A stretch of 35,636 nt of DNA from NCBI GenBank assembly GCA_016781085.1, contig JADDQZ010000028.1, positions 27,112 to 62,747 of the forward strand. Reading direction: 5' to 3'. Position 1 is the stretch's first letter; each line of letters begins with the position of its first letter. The translations under genes were made by a program, and so were the position numbers. This DNA is from Actinomycetota bacterium (GTDB lineage Bacteria > Actinomycetota > Thermoleophilia > Solirubrobacterales > Solirubrobacteraceae). This document shows positions 15,965-24,054 of this stretch, piece after piece. The notes below the pieces were generated by a model, which was not told where the DNA came from, made no database searches, and saw only the letters and a program-made list of their open reading frames with translations.

Positions 15965-16897
15965 ATGCCCAGGCCAGGATCCATACGTCGATCGACCTCA
16001 CAGCGCCGTAACCGCAGTCGCCGTAAGCCGCTGGCAATCGCGGGAGTGCTTACCGCGGCGGCGGCGGCTGCTTTCTCCAAGCGCGAAGCTGTCGTCCGGC
16101 TGATCCGTTCCAACGCGGGCGGGCTGCTGCCGGACGCGGTCGCCGGCGCTCGAGCCGAGGTTCAAGCCGAGCCTTCCGCGGCCCTCCAGGCCGACGCTCC
16201 CGTCGCCGACCCCTCCGTCGCCGACGCCTCTGTCGCCGCCCGCAACGATGCCCCCACCGACGACACCCCGGCGGGCGTCTATGCCGAGGTCTTCGTCGAC
16301 CCAGCCGACGTGCAGCCTGGCACTGCCACCGGCCCCTCCGATGACGTGGGAACCGGCGCCGCCAGCAGCGCGGAAACCTCCGAGTTGACCAACTACGACC
16401 TTTCAGGTCCGGCCGAGAACACCGCCACGCCGCTTCCGGTCGCGCCACCGGCTACCGCGGAGTTCGACGAGCAAGCCGAGATCGCCGCGGCCGCTGCCGA
16501 AGCCGCCGCCATCGGCGGCACGGTGGCGCCTTACTCCTCCAGCGATCTCGAGGGCTTCGCCGCCGACGCCGAGCGTCCGCTCGCAGAATCCGGCGAAGGG
16601 GTGTCAGAGGGCTTCGAGCAAGCGGAAGCAGAGCTCGTCGACGCCGCCACTCCTTACGACACCGCGAGCCCCTATCAGCGCCAGATCGATGAGGTCATCG
16701 ACCTTCAAGACAACCCGTACGCGGGCGAGCGCGCGGAAGCACTGGAGTACACCGACCAACTGACCGACGTAGACCAGCCGGGCGACGACCTCGGCGCCAG
16801 CGCGACCGGGGCCTCCTCCCGGTTCGGGCAGGAGGAGGACACCCCCGGCGGCGAGGACGAGCAGAGCGGCGAAAGGTGGTCCGAGCACCACCCGTAG
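15965..16897 (+). CDS. Acidic low-complexity protein, single N-terminal helix
   Basis: Not recognised. The 310-residue product begins with a very basic stretch (residues 1-22, RRSTSQRRNRSRRK), then a weak hydrophobic segment (LAIAGVLTAAAAAAF, about 23-37) that could be a signal anchor, followed by some 270 residues rich in Ala, Asp, Glu, Pro, Ser and Thr with almost no basic residues and no obvious globular domain. A DSAYQRQ-like patch near the end (PYQRQIDEVIDLQDNPYAGE) is the only stretch with ordered character. AGGAGGAG (15946-15953) lies 11 bases upstream. GC at third positions looks like its neighbours, so it is probably expressed. It may be a membrane-anchored, disordered surface or scaffold protein; its place between csrA and uvsE gives no firm clue. 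Confidence 0.65.
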   Translation: MPRPGSIRRSTSQRRNRSRRKPLAIAGVLTAAAAAAFSKREAVVRLIRSNAGGLLPDAVAGARAEVQAEPSAALQADAPVADPSVADASVAARNDAPTDDTPAGVYAEVFVDPADVQPGTATGPSDDVGTGAASSAETSELTNYDLSGPAENTATPLPVAPPATAEFDEQAEIAAAAAEAAAIGGTVAPYSSSDLEGFAADAERPLAESGEGVSEGFEQAEAELVDAATPYDTASPYQRQIDEVIDLQDNPYAGERAEALEYTDQLTDVDQPGDDLGASATGASSRFGQEEDTPGGEDEQSGERWSEHHP

Positions 16898-16910
16898 CCG
16901 TATCACCGGC

Positions 16911-17903
16911 ATGAGGCTCGGTTTTGCCGTAAAGGTCCTGGGCAGCGGAGGACTGCCAACGCACGACGCGCGGCGTTGGCAGTCCGGCCCCCATCTGCGC
17001 TGGTCGCTTGAAGCCATGCACGGGGTCCTCGACTACCTCGAGGCCCAAGACGTCGACATGTACCGGATGACTGCGTCGCTGGCGCCGTACGCCACCCATC
17101 CCGACATGCCGCAATTCCATAATCAGGTCGAAGAAGCCCGCGCGGAGCTCGAAGAGCTCGGCGCACGAGCACGGCGCCTGGACCTGCGCCTTTCCAGCCA
17201 CCCGAGTCAGTACATCGTCCTCAACTCCGAAGACCCCGCCATCCGTGCCGCGGCGATTCGCGACATGGAATTGCAAACTCAACTCTTCGATGCGATGGGC
17301 TTAGGCCCCGAGGCTGTCATCGTGCTGCACGTCGGAGGAGCCGCCGGCGGCTTCGATGCTGGACTGGACCGCTGGGAAGCCGGCTGGGAGGGGTTGTCAG
17401 ACCGCGCTCGTGACCGGCTCGTGGTCGAGAACGACGACCGCACCTACGGCCTTGCCCACGTCATGGAGCTGCACCGTCGCACTGGCGTGAAGGTGGTCTG
17501 GGACATCCTGCATCACCACTGCAACGATCCGGACGACATCGCCGACCGCGAAGCGCTCGAGCTCGCCTTGTCGACGTGGCCGGCAGGCGTGACGCCGAAA
17601 ATCCACTACTCGACGCCCAAGACGGCGATGGAGGAGCGAAAGCGCAAGGTTGGGCGCCGGGTGGAGAAGACGTGGGTGCTGCCGCAGTTGCGCGCGCACG
17701 CCGACGTCATCGACCCGATCGCCTTTGAGCAGTTCTTGCGCGAAACCGCCGCGGGATTGGACTTCGACGTCATGCTGGAAGCCAAGGCCAAGGACCTCGC
17801 GCTACTGCGACTGCGTGACCAGATGGCCGAACGCGGCATCGATTTGTCGCCTGGAGCGAGGCAAGCCACGCGCGCCGCCGCCGCTCAAACGACCGCTGCG
17901 TAA
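16911..17903 (+). CDS. uvsE: UV damage endonuclease UvsE/UvdE
   Basis: UvsE cleaves DNA 5' of UV photoproducts in an excision-repair route independent of UvrABC, using metals in a TIM-barrel. Signatures seen in order: MRLGFAVKVLG, SSHPSQYIVLNSEDPAIRAA, AVIVLHVGGAAGG, RLVVENDDRTYG, VVWDILHHHCND and TPKIHYSTPK, which include the His, Glu and Asp metal ligands expected for the family. Length 330 is normal. It starts 13 bases after the preceding gene with no clear ribosome site. The C-terminal 25 residues are an Ala/Arg/Thr tail. Confidence 0.94.
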   Translation: MRLGFAVKVLGSGGLPTHDARRWQSGPHLRWSLEAMHGVLDYLEAQDVDMYRMTASLAPYATHPDMPQFHNQVEEARAELEELGARARRLDLRLSSHPSQYIVLNSEDPAIRAAAIRDMELQTQLFDAMGLGPEAVIVLHVGGAAGGFDAGLDRWEAGWEGLSDRARDRLVVENDDRTYGLAHVMELHRRTGVKVVWDILHHHCNDPDDIADREALELALSTWPAGVTPKIHYSTPKTAMEERKRKVGRRVEKTWVLPQLRAHADVIDPIAFEQFLRETAAGLDFDVMLEAKAKDLALLRLRDQMAERGIDLSPGARQATRAAAAQTTAA

Positions 17904-17998
17904 GCCCTGTCACTGAAGGCCATCGGTCCACGCCCGAGACGGTCCAACGGCGAGCGTAAGAGCGCCGGAAGATGAAATAGTCTCTGCACGGCTGCGCT

Positions 17999-18015
17999 TG
18001 CCCCCATTTGGGGCA
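17999..18015. promoter_or_regulatory. Inverted repeat before Ser/Thr kinase
   Basis: TGCCCC, five bases, GGGGCA, directly overlapping a possible -10 hexamer CACAAT (18014-18019). It ends 16 bases before the chosen kinase ATG, so a protein bound here would block transcription start. Role is inferred from position only. Confidence 0.3.
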
Positions 18016-18031
18016 CAATATGTGCGCAACC

Positions 18032-19555
18032 ATGAGCACGCTCGTAGGGATCCAGCTCAACGGGCGTTACCGCCTCGAGGCGCAGATCGGCGCCGGTGGC
18101 ATGTCCACGGTCTATCGAGCGATCGACACCGTGCTCGAGCGGTCTGTAGCGGTGAAGATCATGCACCGCGAATTCGCGCACGACTCCGACCAGCTGGAGC
18201 GCTTCCGGCGCGAAGCCCGGGCCGTCGCGCAGCTGTCTCACGCGCACATCGTGACCGTCATCGATGCGGGCGAAGACGCGGGGCATCCCTACATCGTCTT
18301 CGAATACGTCGACGGCGAGACCCTGAAAGAGCGCATCCGCCGGCTCGGCCGGCTGCCGGTCGACCAGGCGCTGGCCTATACGATCGAGATCGCTCGCGCC
18401 CTGCGCTGTGCGCACCAGCGCGGGATCGTGCATCGCGACATCAAGCCACAAAACGTCCTCATCGACAGTGAGGGCTCGGCCAAGGTCACCGACTTCGGCA
18501 TCGCGCGCTCACTCGACGAAGAAGGGCTCACGGTTGACGGCCGCGTGCTCGGAACGACGGATTACGTCTCGCCTGAGCAAGCCCTCGGCCAGGTAGTCAA
18601 CGGTCAGACGGATATCTACTCGCTTGGTGTCGTGCTCTACGAGATGCTGACCGGCGACGTTCCGTTTCACGCCGAGAATCAGGTCGCGGTGGCGATGAAG
18701 CACGTGCGCGAAGACTTGCCCGACGTGCGCGAGCGCCGACCCGAGGTCTCCGCGACGGTTGCTCGTGTCATCGACCGCATGACTGCGACGGAGCTTGCCG
18801 TTCGCTACCCCGACTCCGACGCGCTGATAGCCGACCTCGAGGATGCGCTGGCGCTCGAAGCGGCACGTACCCGGCAGTCCACGGGCGAGGCCACGGCAGT
18901 ACTGCGCACTCTGTCCGAGCCCGCCAAGAAGCGGCTTCCGCTGCGCATGCGCTGGCACCCGCCAGTCGTGGCCAGCCTGTTGGTCGGGCTGCTGAGCATC
19001 GGTGTGCTGGGCTTCGCCGCCAAGGAGCTGATCGACCGCACTGAGCGCGGCACCGGCAAGGGCAATCTGGAGGAGACCAAGGACCGCAAGATCGTGTCGG
19101 TCAAGCGCGGATCTGCCAAGGCGTACGACCCGTTCGGCGACGACGGCAGAGAGCACGACGAAGAGGCCTTCCGGGCAGTCGACCGGGTTCCTGGAACGGT
19201 GTGGAAGACCGAGGGCTACAGCGGCAACACGCTCAACAACAAGCCTGGCGTCGGCATCTACGTCGACGCGGTGCCAGGAGTCGAAGCCGTAGAAGCCGTC
19301 ATCAGGACGCCCGTGCCCGATTGGAAGGCCGAGATCTACGGTGCCCGCGGCCCTCTCCCAGAGGCCGGCGAAGGCCGCTCGATCAAGGCCGCGGGCTGGA
19401 AGAAGCTCGCGGGCGGAACGGTCAAGGCCAAGCAGACGATCTTCCCGCTGCGGCCGACCGCCCGCTATCGGTACTACCTGGTCTGGATCACCGCTCTGCC
19501 GCCGAATGACCCCCGCGTGCAAATCGACGAGATCGGTCTGCGCAAGGTTGCCTGA
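18032..19555 (+). CDS. Ser/Thr protein kinase with extracellular discoidin-like domain
   Basis: Membrane kinase of 507 residues. The cytoplasmic Hanks-type domain is complete: Gly loop IGAGGMSTVY (about 19-28), Lys42, HRDIKPQN (134-141), DFG (154-156) and SPEQ. A transmembrane helix spans about 311-331. The outside part (about 360-507) shows AYDPFGDDGREHDEEAFRAV, GTVWKTEGY, KPGVGIYV and a terminal VQIDEIGL, a beta-rich F5/8-type C (discoidin)/carbohydrate-binding-like layout of the kind at the C-terminus of actinobacterial MviN (Rv3910), rather than PASTA repeats. ATG 18032 is preferred; ATG 18020 and TTG 18008 are in frame upstream. A -10-like CACAAT lies 12 bases upstream, and no Shine-Dalgarno is seen. 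Likely senses a wall polymer or sugar. Confidence 0.85.
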   Translation: MSTLVGIQLNGRYRLEAQIGAGGMSTVYRAIDTVLERSVAVKIMHREFAHDSDQLERFRREARAVAQLSHAHIVTVIDAGEDAGHPYIVFEYVDGETLKERIRRLGRLPVDQALAYTIEIARALRCAHQRGIVHRDIKPQNVLIDSEGSAKVTDFGIARSLDEEGLTVDGRVLGTTDYVSPEQALGQVVNGQTDIYSLGVVLYEMLTGDVPFHAENQVAVAMKHVREDLPDVRERRPEVSATVARVIDRMTATELAVRYPDSDALIADLEDALALEAARTRQSTGEATAVLRTLSEPAKKRLPLRMRWHPPVVASLLVGLLSIGVLGFAAKELIDRTERGTGKGNLEETKDRKIVSVKRGSAKAYDPFGDDGREHDEEAFRAVDRVPGTVWKTEGYSGNTLNNKPGVGIYVDAVPGVEAVEAVIRTPVPDWKAEIYGARGPLPEAGEGRSIKAAGWKKLAGGTVKAKQTIFPLRPTARYRYYLVWITALPPNDPRVQIDEIGLRKVA

Positions 19556-19592
19556 ACCCGCTCAACGCTGAGCCGGTTGCAAGGGCGCAGCC

Positions 19593-20579
19593 TCAAGCGT
19601 GCGCGGCGCGCTCGCGGCGGTGACGCTCCAGCGCGTAGTTCAACAGGCGGTCGCACAGCTGCGGGAAAGGCAGGCCGGTGGCGTCCCACAGCTTCGGATA
19701 CACACTTGTAAGGGTGAAGCCGGGCATGGTGTTGAGCTCGTTGACGAGCACTGAGTCGCCTTCGACGAAGAAGTCGACGCGGCCCAAACCAGCGCAGCCC
19801 ACGCGCGCGAACGTCTCTGCCGCCAGGCGCCGTATCTCCGCGGCTGCCTTCTCCGACACGCGCGCCGGGACCACGAGCTCCATCGCTCCGGGCGTGTACT
19901 TGGCCTCGTAGTCGTACCAATCGGCGCCGGAAAGCTTGATCTCCCCGGGAAGGGAGACTTCGGGACAGTCGAGCCCCAGCACGGAGCATTCGACTTCTGA
20001 CCCCGTCGAAGCGGCTTCCACGATCGCGACCACGTCGTGAGCGAAAGCAGTATCGAGCGCCTCACGCAGCTGCGAGGTGCGGGTGACCTTGCCGATTCCC
20101 ACGGACGAGCCCGCGCGCGCCGGTTTGACGAACACCGGCCAGCCCAACACGGCCAGCTTGGCGTAGACACGATCGGGGTCGTCGCTGAACTCGTGCCGGC
20201 GCACCGCGGCGTAAGCCACCTGAGGCACGCCCGCCGCCGCAAGCAGATCCTTGAACAAGACCTTGTCCATGCACAGAGCCGAGGCGAGCACGCCTGCTCC
20301 GACGTAGGGAACGTCGAGCAACTCCAGCAGCCCTTGGACTGTTCCGTCCTCGCCGAACGTACCGTGTAGGACGGGAAAGACGACGTCGGCGTCCAGCAAT
20401 CCTTGCCCCGGCGTCAACGCGAGCGGTTCTCCCGCGCTGCACCAGGCCCCATCGCGGTCGAGCGTGATCTCGATCACCTCGTGGCCAGCTGCCGCGATCC
20501 CTTCCGCTACCGCGGCCGCTGACTTCAGCGAGACCTGGTGCTCGGATGAGCGTCCACCGCCAAGAACAACGACGCGCAT
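19593..20579 (-). CDS. ddl: D-alanine--D-alanine ligase
   Basis: Cytosolic ATP-grasp enzyme joining two D-Ala for the peptidoglycan stem peptide. The 328-residue protein has VLGGGRSSEHQVSLKSA at the N-terminus, HGTFGEDGTVQGLLELLDVP, VGAGVLASALCMDK, the ATP loop VKPARAGSSVGIGKV, the Tyr-bearing loop YDYEAKYTPG that favours D-Ala over D-lactate as second substrate, and the metal-binding block VNELNTMPGF. The ATG shares one base with the stop of pknB (TGATG), so it is the last gene of the cell-wall kinase operon. It converges with the kinase gene ending at 19555; a short imperfect hairpin lies between them. Confidence 0.95.
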   Translation of the reverse strand: MRVVVLGGGRSSEHQVSLKSAAAVAEGIAAAGHEVIEITLDRDGAWCSAGEPLALTPGQGLLDADVVFPVLHGTFGEDGTVQGLLELLDVPYVGAGVLASALCMDKVLFKDLLAAAGVPQVAYAAVRRHEFSDDPDRVYAKLAVLGWPVFVKPARAGSSVGIGKVTRTSQLREALDTAFAHDVVAIVEAASTGSEVECSVLGLDCPEVSLPGEIKLSGADWYDYEAKYTPGAMELVVPARVSEKAAAEIRRLAAETFARVGCAGLGRVDFFVEGDSVLVNELNTMPGFTLTSVYPKLWDATGLPFPQLCDRLLNYALERHRRERAAHA

Positions 20580-22621
20580 CAGGGAACGACTCCTTCAGCG
20601 CCGGCACCGCCGGTGCCCTCGCCGCCTGCACCGCCGGTGCCCTCGTCGCCCGCACCACGAGTGGCTTCGTCGCCGGCACCACGAGTGGCTTCGTCGTCGA
20701 GCGGAGGAATCGCGCCCGGAGGATCGGCCGTAGGATCGGGATTGAGCGCAGGATCGAAACGGCCGATCACCAACGTCACTTCCGAGCCCCGGCGGACCTC
20801 TTGACCGGCTTGCGGCGACTGCTGGAGCACCACTCCGTCTTCGTCGGGCGTCTCGACAGCCTCTTCCTCACGGCTCACCGCCAAGCCGGCCTGCCGCAAC
20901 TGCGACATCGCGTCGTCCTCACGCAAACCCTCCAGCGCCGGTACGGGTACGCGCGGGGGCGCCGTGGCGACGACGACCTGCACGGTGTCGCCCTGCTTGG
21001 CTTCGCTGCCGGCGCCCGGAGATTGTTCGAGCACCTGGCCGGCAGCTTCCTCCTCAGTCTCGCGTTCTGACACTTCAGCCGAAAGTCCCGCGTTCTCGAG
21101 CGCACGGACTGCGCTGTCACGGTCCATCGCCGTCACGTCGGGGACGGGGACGGGCCTGACGCCACGCGACACGATCAGAGTCACGGCGCTTCCCTTCCGC
21201 ACTTGTTGTCCTGCGGAGGGGGATGAATCGACAACCGTGCCGGCGGCGACCGTATTCGAGTACTTGCGGCGCTCTCGCGCATCCAACCCCGCTTGGCGCA
21301 ATGCGGTCCTGGCTTGCTCGCGCGGCAAGCCGCTCACGTCGGGAACCGCCACTTCGCCCGGGCCGGTCGAGACCGTTAGGGCGACGATGCCTCCGACGGC
21401 TTCCTCGGTTCCCCCGGCCGGATCCTGCGCGATCACGAGACCGCGCTTGACGTCATCGGAGGCGACTCGCTGGCGCGTCACCTCAAAGCCTCGCCGCTCA
21501 AGCAAGCGCTCGGCGCGGGCGGCATCGCGGCCGACGACGCTGGGAACCTGGGCGCGGTCTTCTTTCAACAGCACGTAGGCCGCCGCCGCGAGCGCGGCCA
21601 GAATCAGCAAAGACGCCACCCACCAGACCCATGAGCGCGATGCTTCCCGCTGCTCTTCGTACGGCTCTTCGGGAAGCAGATAAGCCGTCGCAGGTCGAAC
21701 GACGCCGGTTGGCGGTCCGGCGACACGCGTCGCTGTCGTGGCCGTGGCCGCCGTCACGGCCGCCGCTGGAAGCACGACGGTCGCATCCGTAGCGGGGGGC
21801 TCACTGACCGCACCGCCTTGCAACGCAGCGATGAACTGTTCCGCGTCGCTGAAACGCTGCGAGGGATCCTTGGCGAGCGCGCGCAGGACGACGGCGTCGA
21901 GCTCCGGGGACACCGCCGGGTTCAGCGACGAAGGCACCGGCGCAGGCTCGGACACGTGCTTGAGGGCAATGGTCACGGGCGACTCGCCGTCGAACGGCAT
22001 CCGGCCGGTGAGCAGCTCGAAAAGCATCACACCGATGGAATAGAGATCCGAGGCGGGCGTCACGTGCTGGCCCTGGGCCTGCTCGGGTGAGAGGTACTGC
22101 GCCGTTCCCATGATCGAGCCCGTTTCGGTCATTTCGCTCGCTCCCGCGCGTGCGATGCCGAAGTCGGTGACCTTGATTCGGCGTTCCTCGTCGAAGATGA
22201 CGTTGTGCGGCTTGAAGTCGCGGTGCACGAGGCCGCGCCGGTGCGCGAACCCAGCGGCCTTGAGGACTTCGACAATGATCTCCGCCGCGCGTGCGGGAGC
22301 GAGCGGACCACGGCGGACGAGATCCTTGAGCGTCTCGCCGCGCAAGTACTCCATGGCGATGTAGTAGGTCCCGCCCCACTCGCCACGGTCGTAGACCTGC
22401 ACGACGTTGGGGTGCTGCAAGCCGGCGGCGGCAGAAGCCTCGCGACGAAAGCGCTCGACGAAGTCCGGATCCGCCGCCAAGCGATCATGCAGCAGCTTCA
22501 GTGCAACGGTACGGCCGAGCTCGAGGTCTTCGGCCGACCACACCTCGGCCATACCACCGGCGCCCAGCCGGCCGATCAGCTTGTAGCGGCCATCGATGAC
22601 GGCGTCCTTGGTCAGCTCCAT
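20579..22621 (-). CDS. pknB: PASTA-domain Ser/Thr protein kinase PknB
   Basis: Transmembrane kinase that senses muropeptides/lipid II and controls wall growth. 680 residues: kinase domain 1-270 with IGRLGAGGMAEVW, Lys42, HRDFKPHN (133-140), DFG (153-155) and SPEQ; Ala/Thr-rich juxtamembrane segment; helix about 331-352; four PASTA repeats about 357-421, 424-489, 490-556 and 558-625 (VPSVVGRDAARAERLLERRG, VPDVSGLPREQARTALRQAG and so on). The tail contains a Gly/Glu-rich octapeptide repeated four times. It starts 11 bases after pbpA and shares one base with ddl. The usual second kinase PknA is not between them; the kinase at the head of the operon may take that role. Confidence 0.95.
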   Translation of the reverse strand: MELTKDAVIDGRYKLIGRLGAGGMAEVWSAEDLELGRTVALKLLHDRLAADPDFVERFRREASAAAGLQHPNVVQVYDRGEWGGTYYIAMEYLRGETLKDLVRRGPLAPARAAEIIVEVLKAAGFAHRRGLVHRDFKPHNVIFDEERRIKVTDFGIARAGASEMTETGSIMGTAQYLSPEQAQGQHVTPASDLYSIGVMLFELLTGRMPFDGESPVTIALKHVSEPAPVPSSLNPAVSPELDAVVLRALAKDPSQRFSDAEQFIAALQGGAVSEPPATDATVVLPAAAVTAATATTATRVAGPPTGVVRPATAYLLPEEPYEEQREASRSWVWWVASLLILAALAAAAYVLLKEDRAQVPSVVGRDAARAERLLERRGFEVTRQRVASDDVKRGLVIAQDPAGGTEEAVGGIVALTVSTGPGEVAVPDVSGLPREQARTALRQAGLDARERRKYSNTVAAGTVVDSSPSAGQQVRKGSAVTLIVSRGVRPVPVPDVTAMDRDSAVRALENAGLSAEVSERETEEEAAGQVLEQSPGAGSEAKQGDTVQVVVATAPPRVPVPALEGLREDDAMSQLRQAGLAVSREEEAVETPDEDGVVLQQSPQAGQEVRRGSEVTLVIGRFDPALNPDPTADPPGAIPPLDDEATRGAGDEATRGAGDEGTGGAGGEGTGGAGAEGVVP
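20604..20699. repeat. Four 24-bp tandem repeats in the 3' end of pknB
   Basis: Four head-to-tail copies of a 24-base unit starting GCACC, two of type GCACCGCCGGTGCCCTCG and two of type GCACCACGAGTGGCTTCG, each followed by TCGCC-like bases. They encode an octapeptide repeat (D/G)E(A/G)T(R/G)GAG at the extracellular C-terminus of the kinase. The repeat is in frame, so copy number can change without breaking the gene. Confidence 0.85.
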
Positions 22622-22632
22622 CTCAGCCGGTT

Positions 22633-24054
22633 CTATTCGCCCAGCGCTTCAAAAACGCTCTTGGCTATCGGCGCCGCCATCTCGCCGCCCGTTCCGCCTT
22701 GCACGGCTTCGATCGTCACGGCGACCGCATGCTTCGGCGTGAAGCCGATGAACCACGGCTGATTGAGGTCGCTCTGGTTGAGCTCGGCGGTGCCGGTCTT
22801 GCCTGCCACTTGCACGCCTTGCATTGCGGCGGCCGTGCCTGTTCCCTCTCGCACGACGTTGCGCATCATCTGGGTGAGCTGGCCGGCGCTTTCCTCCGAC
22901 ATCACGCGCTCGACCTCTTCCGGCTCGGCTTTCTCGACCGTGCGTCCGTCGGAGTCGATGACGCGCTCGCGCAGATAGGGCTTCATACGTACACCACCGT
23001 TGGCGACGGTTTGCGCGACAGTCGCCAACTGCAACGCGCTGGCCTCGAGCCGGCCCTGGCCGATCGACATGCGCCCCACGTCTACTTCCTCGTTATCCGG
23101 ATGCAGCAAGCGACCGCCACCGCCGCCCGGGCGCACACCGCTGGGAAGCATCTGGTCGTCGGGATAATCGAGCGGCGGGTCCGCATAGAAGCCGAAACGC
23201 TCCATGTAGTCGTTCATCGTCTCACCGCCGAGCTCCTCCCCGACCGACGCCCAAGCCGTGTTGACGGAGTAGGTGAGCGCCGTGGTCAAGTCGATGCGTC
23301 CCCAGTCCTTGCCACCGAAGTTCTGTAGCGGCACGCCGGAGATTCTCTTGCCGTTTTCCCCGTCGACCATCGAGGTCGGTGTGTACCGGCCGGAATCGAG
23401 CGCCGCGGCGGCCGTCACGACCTTGAAAGTGGAGCCGGGCGGATAGCGGCCTTGGGTGGCGCGATTGATCTGCGGCGACCCGGGGGCTTGGTCGAGGTTG
23501 GCGCCGGCCGGATCGTCGACGGCGTTGGGGTCATAGCTGGGAGCTGAGACCATGGCGCGGATCGCTCCCGTCGACACGTCCATGGCCACCACCGCACCGC
23601 GGCGACCCCCCAGCCCCTGCACCGCGGCCTGTTGCGCAGCGGTGGACAGCGTCGTCTGCATGTCGTTGCCGACGCGGCGCTCGCCGAGAATCGAATCGAC
23701 GGCGCTGACCAACTCGGTGCGCTGGCCGCTCAACGGCTCGTTGTAGTAACGCTCGAGCCCTGAGCGGCCGCGGACCAAGAACGAGTAGCCAATGGGATGG
23801 GCGAACAGCGCGCCGGTCGGATAGCGGCGCTTGAAGCGCTTGCGGTCGAGCTTCTTGCTGCCCGCGAGGACTTGCCCGTCGCTGGTAGTGATGCGCCCGC
23901 GCCGAACTCGCTCTTCCTCGAGCAGCGTGCGGCTGTTGGCCGTGTGGTTGCGCAGCGCCTGCGCCTCGAAGACAGTCCAGCGCGACGTGTAGGCGACGAG
24001 CAGCGCGAACAAGACGATCACCAGCGCGAACAAACGGACGATCGGCGGATTCAC
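22633..24054 (-). CDS. pbpA: Penicillin-binding protein PbpA (class B transpeptidase)
   Basis: Class B PBP that cross-links peptidoglycan with its SEDS partner RodA. With the GTG at 24054, overlapping the rodA stop by four bases, the protein has 473 residues: an N-terminal membrane anchor (about 5-22), a short pedestal domain, and a transpeptidase domain with STFK (Ser208, Lys211), SVN (263-265) and KTG (419-421). The frame is open for 179 codons upstream but that stretch is an arginine-rich shadow of rodA. Order rodA-pbpA-pknB is the actinobacterial arrangement. Confidence 0.95.
   Translation of the reverse strand: MNPPIVRLFALVIVLFALLVAYTSRWTVFEAQALRNHTANSRTLLEEERVRRGRITTSDGQVLAGSKKLDRKRFKRRYPTGALFAHPIGYSFLVRGRSGLERYYNEPLSGQRTELVSAVDSILGERRVGNDMQTTLSTAAQQAAVQGLGGRRGAVVAMDVSTGAIRAMVSAPSYDPNAVDDPAGANLDQAPGSPQINRATQGRYPPGSTFKVVTAAAALDSGRYTPTSMVDGENGKRISGVPLQNFGGKDWGRIDLTTALTYSVNTAWASVGEELGGETMNDYMERFGFYADPPLDYPDDQMLPSGVRPGGGGGRLLHPDNEEVDVGRMSIGQGRLEASALQLATVAQTVANGGVRMKPYLRERVIDSDGRTVEKAEPEEVERVMSEESAGQLTQMMRNVVREGTGTAAAMQGVQVAGKTGTAELNQSDLNQPWFIGFTPKHAVAVTIEAVQGGTGGEMAAPIAKSVFEALGE

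Noticed and set aside
20604-20699. Tandem repeats as a CRISPR array
   Set aside because: Contiguous 24-bp units without spacers, in frame within pknB.
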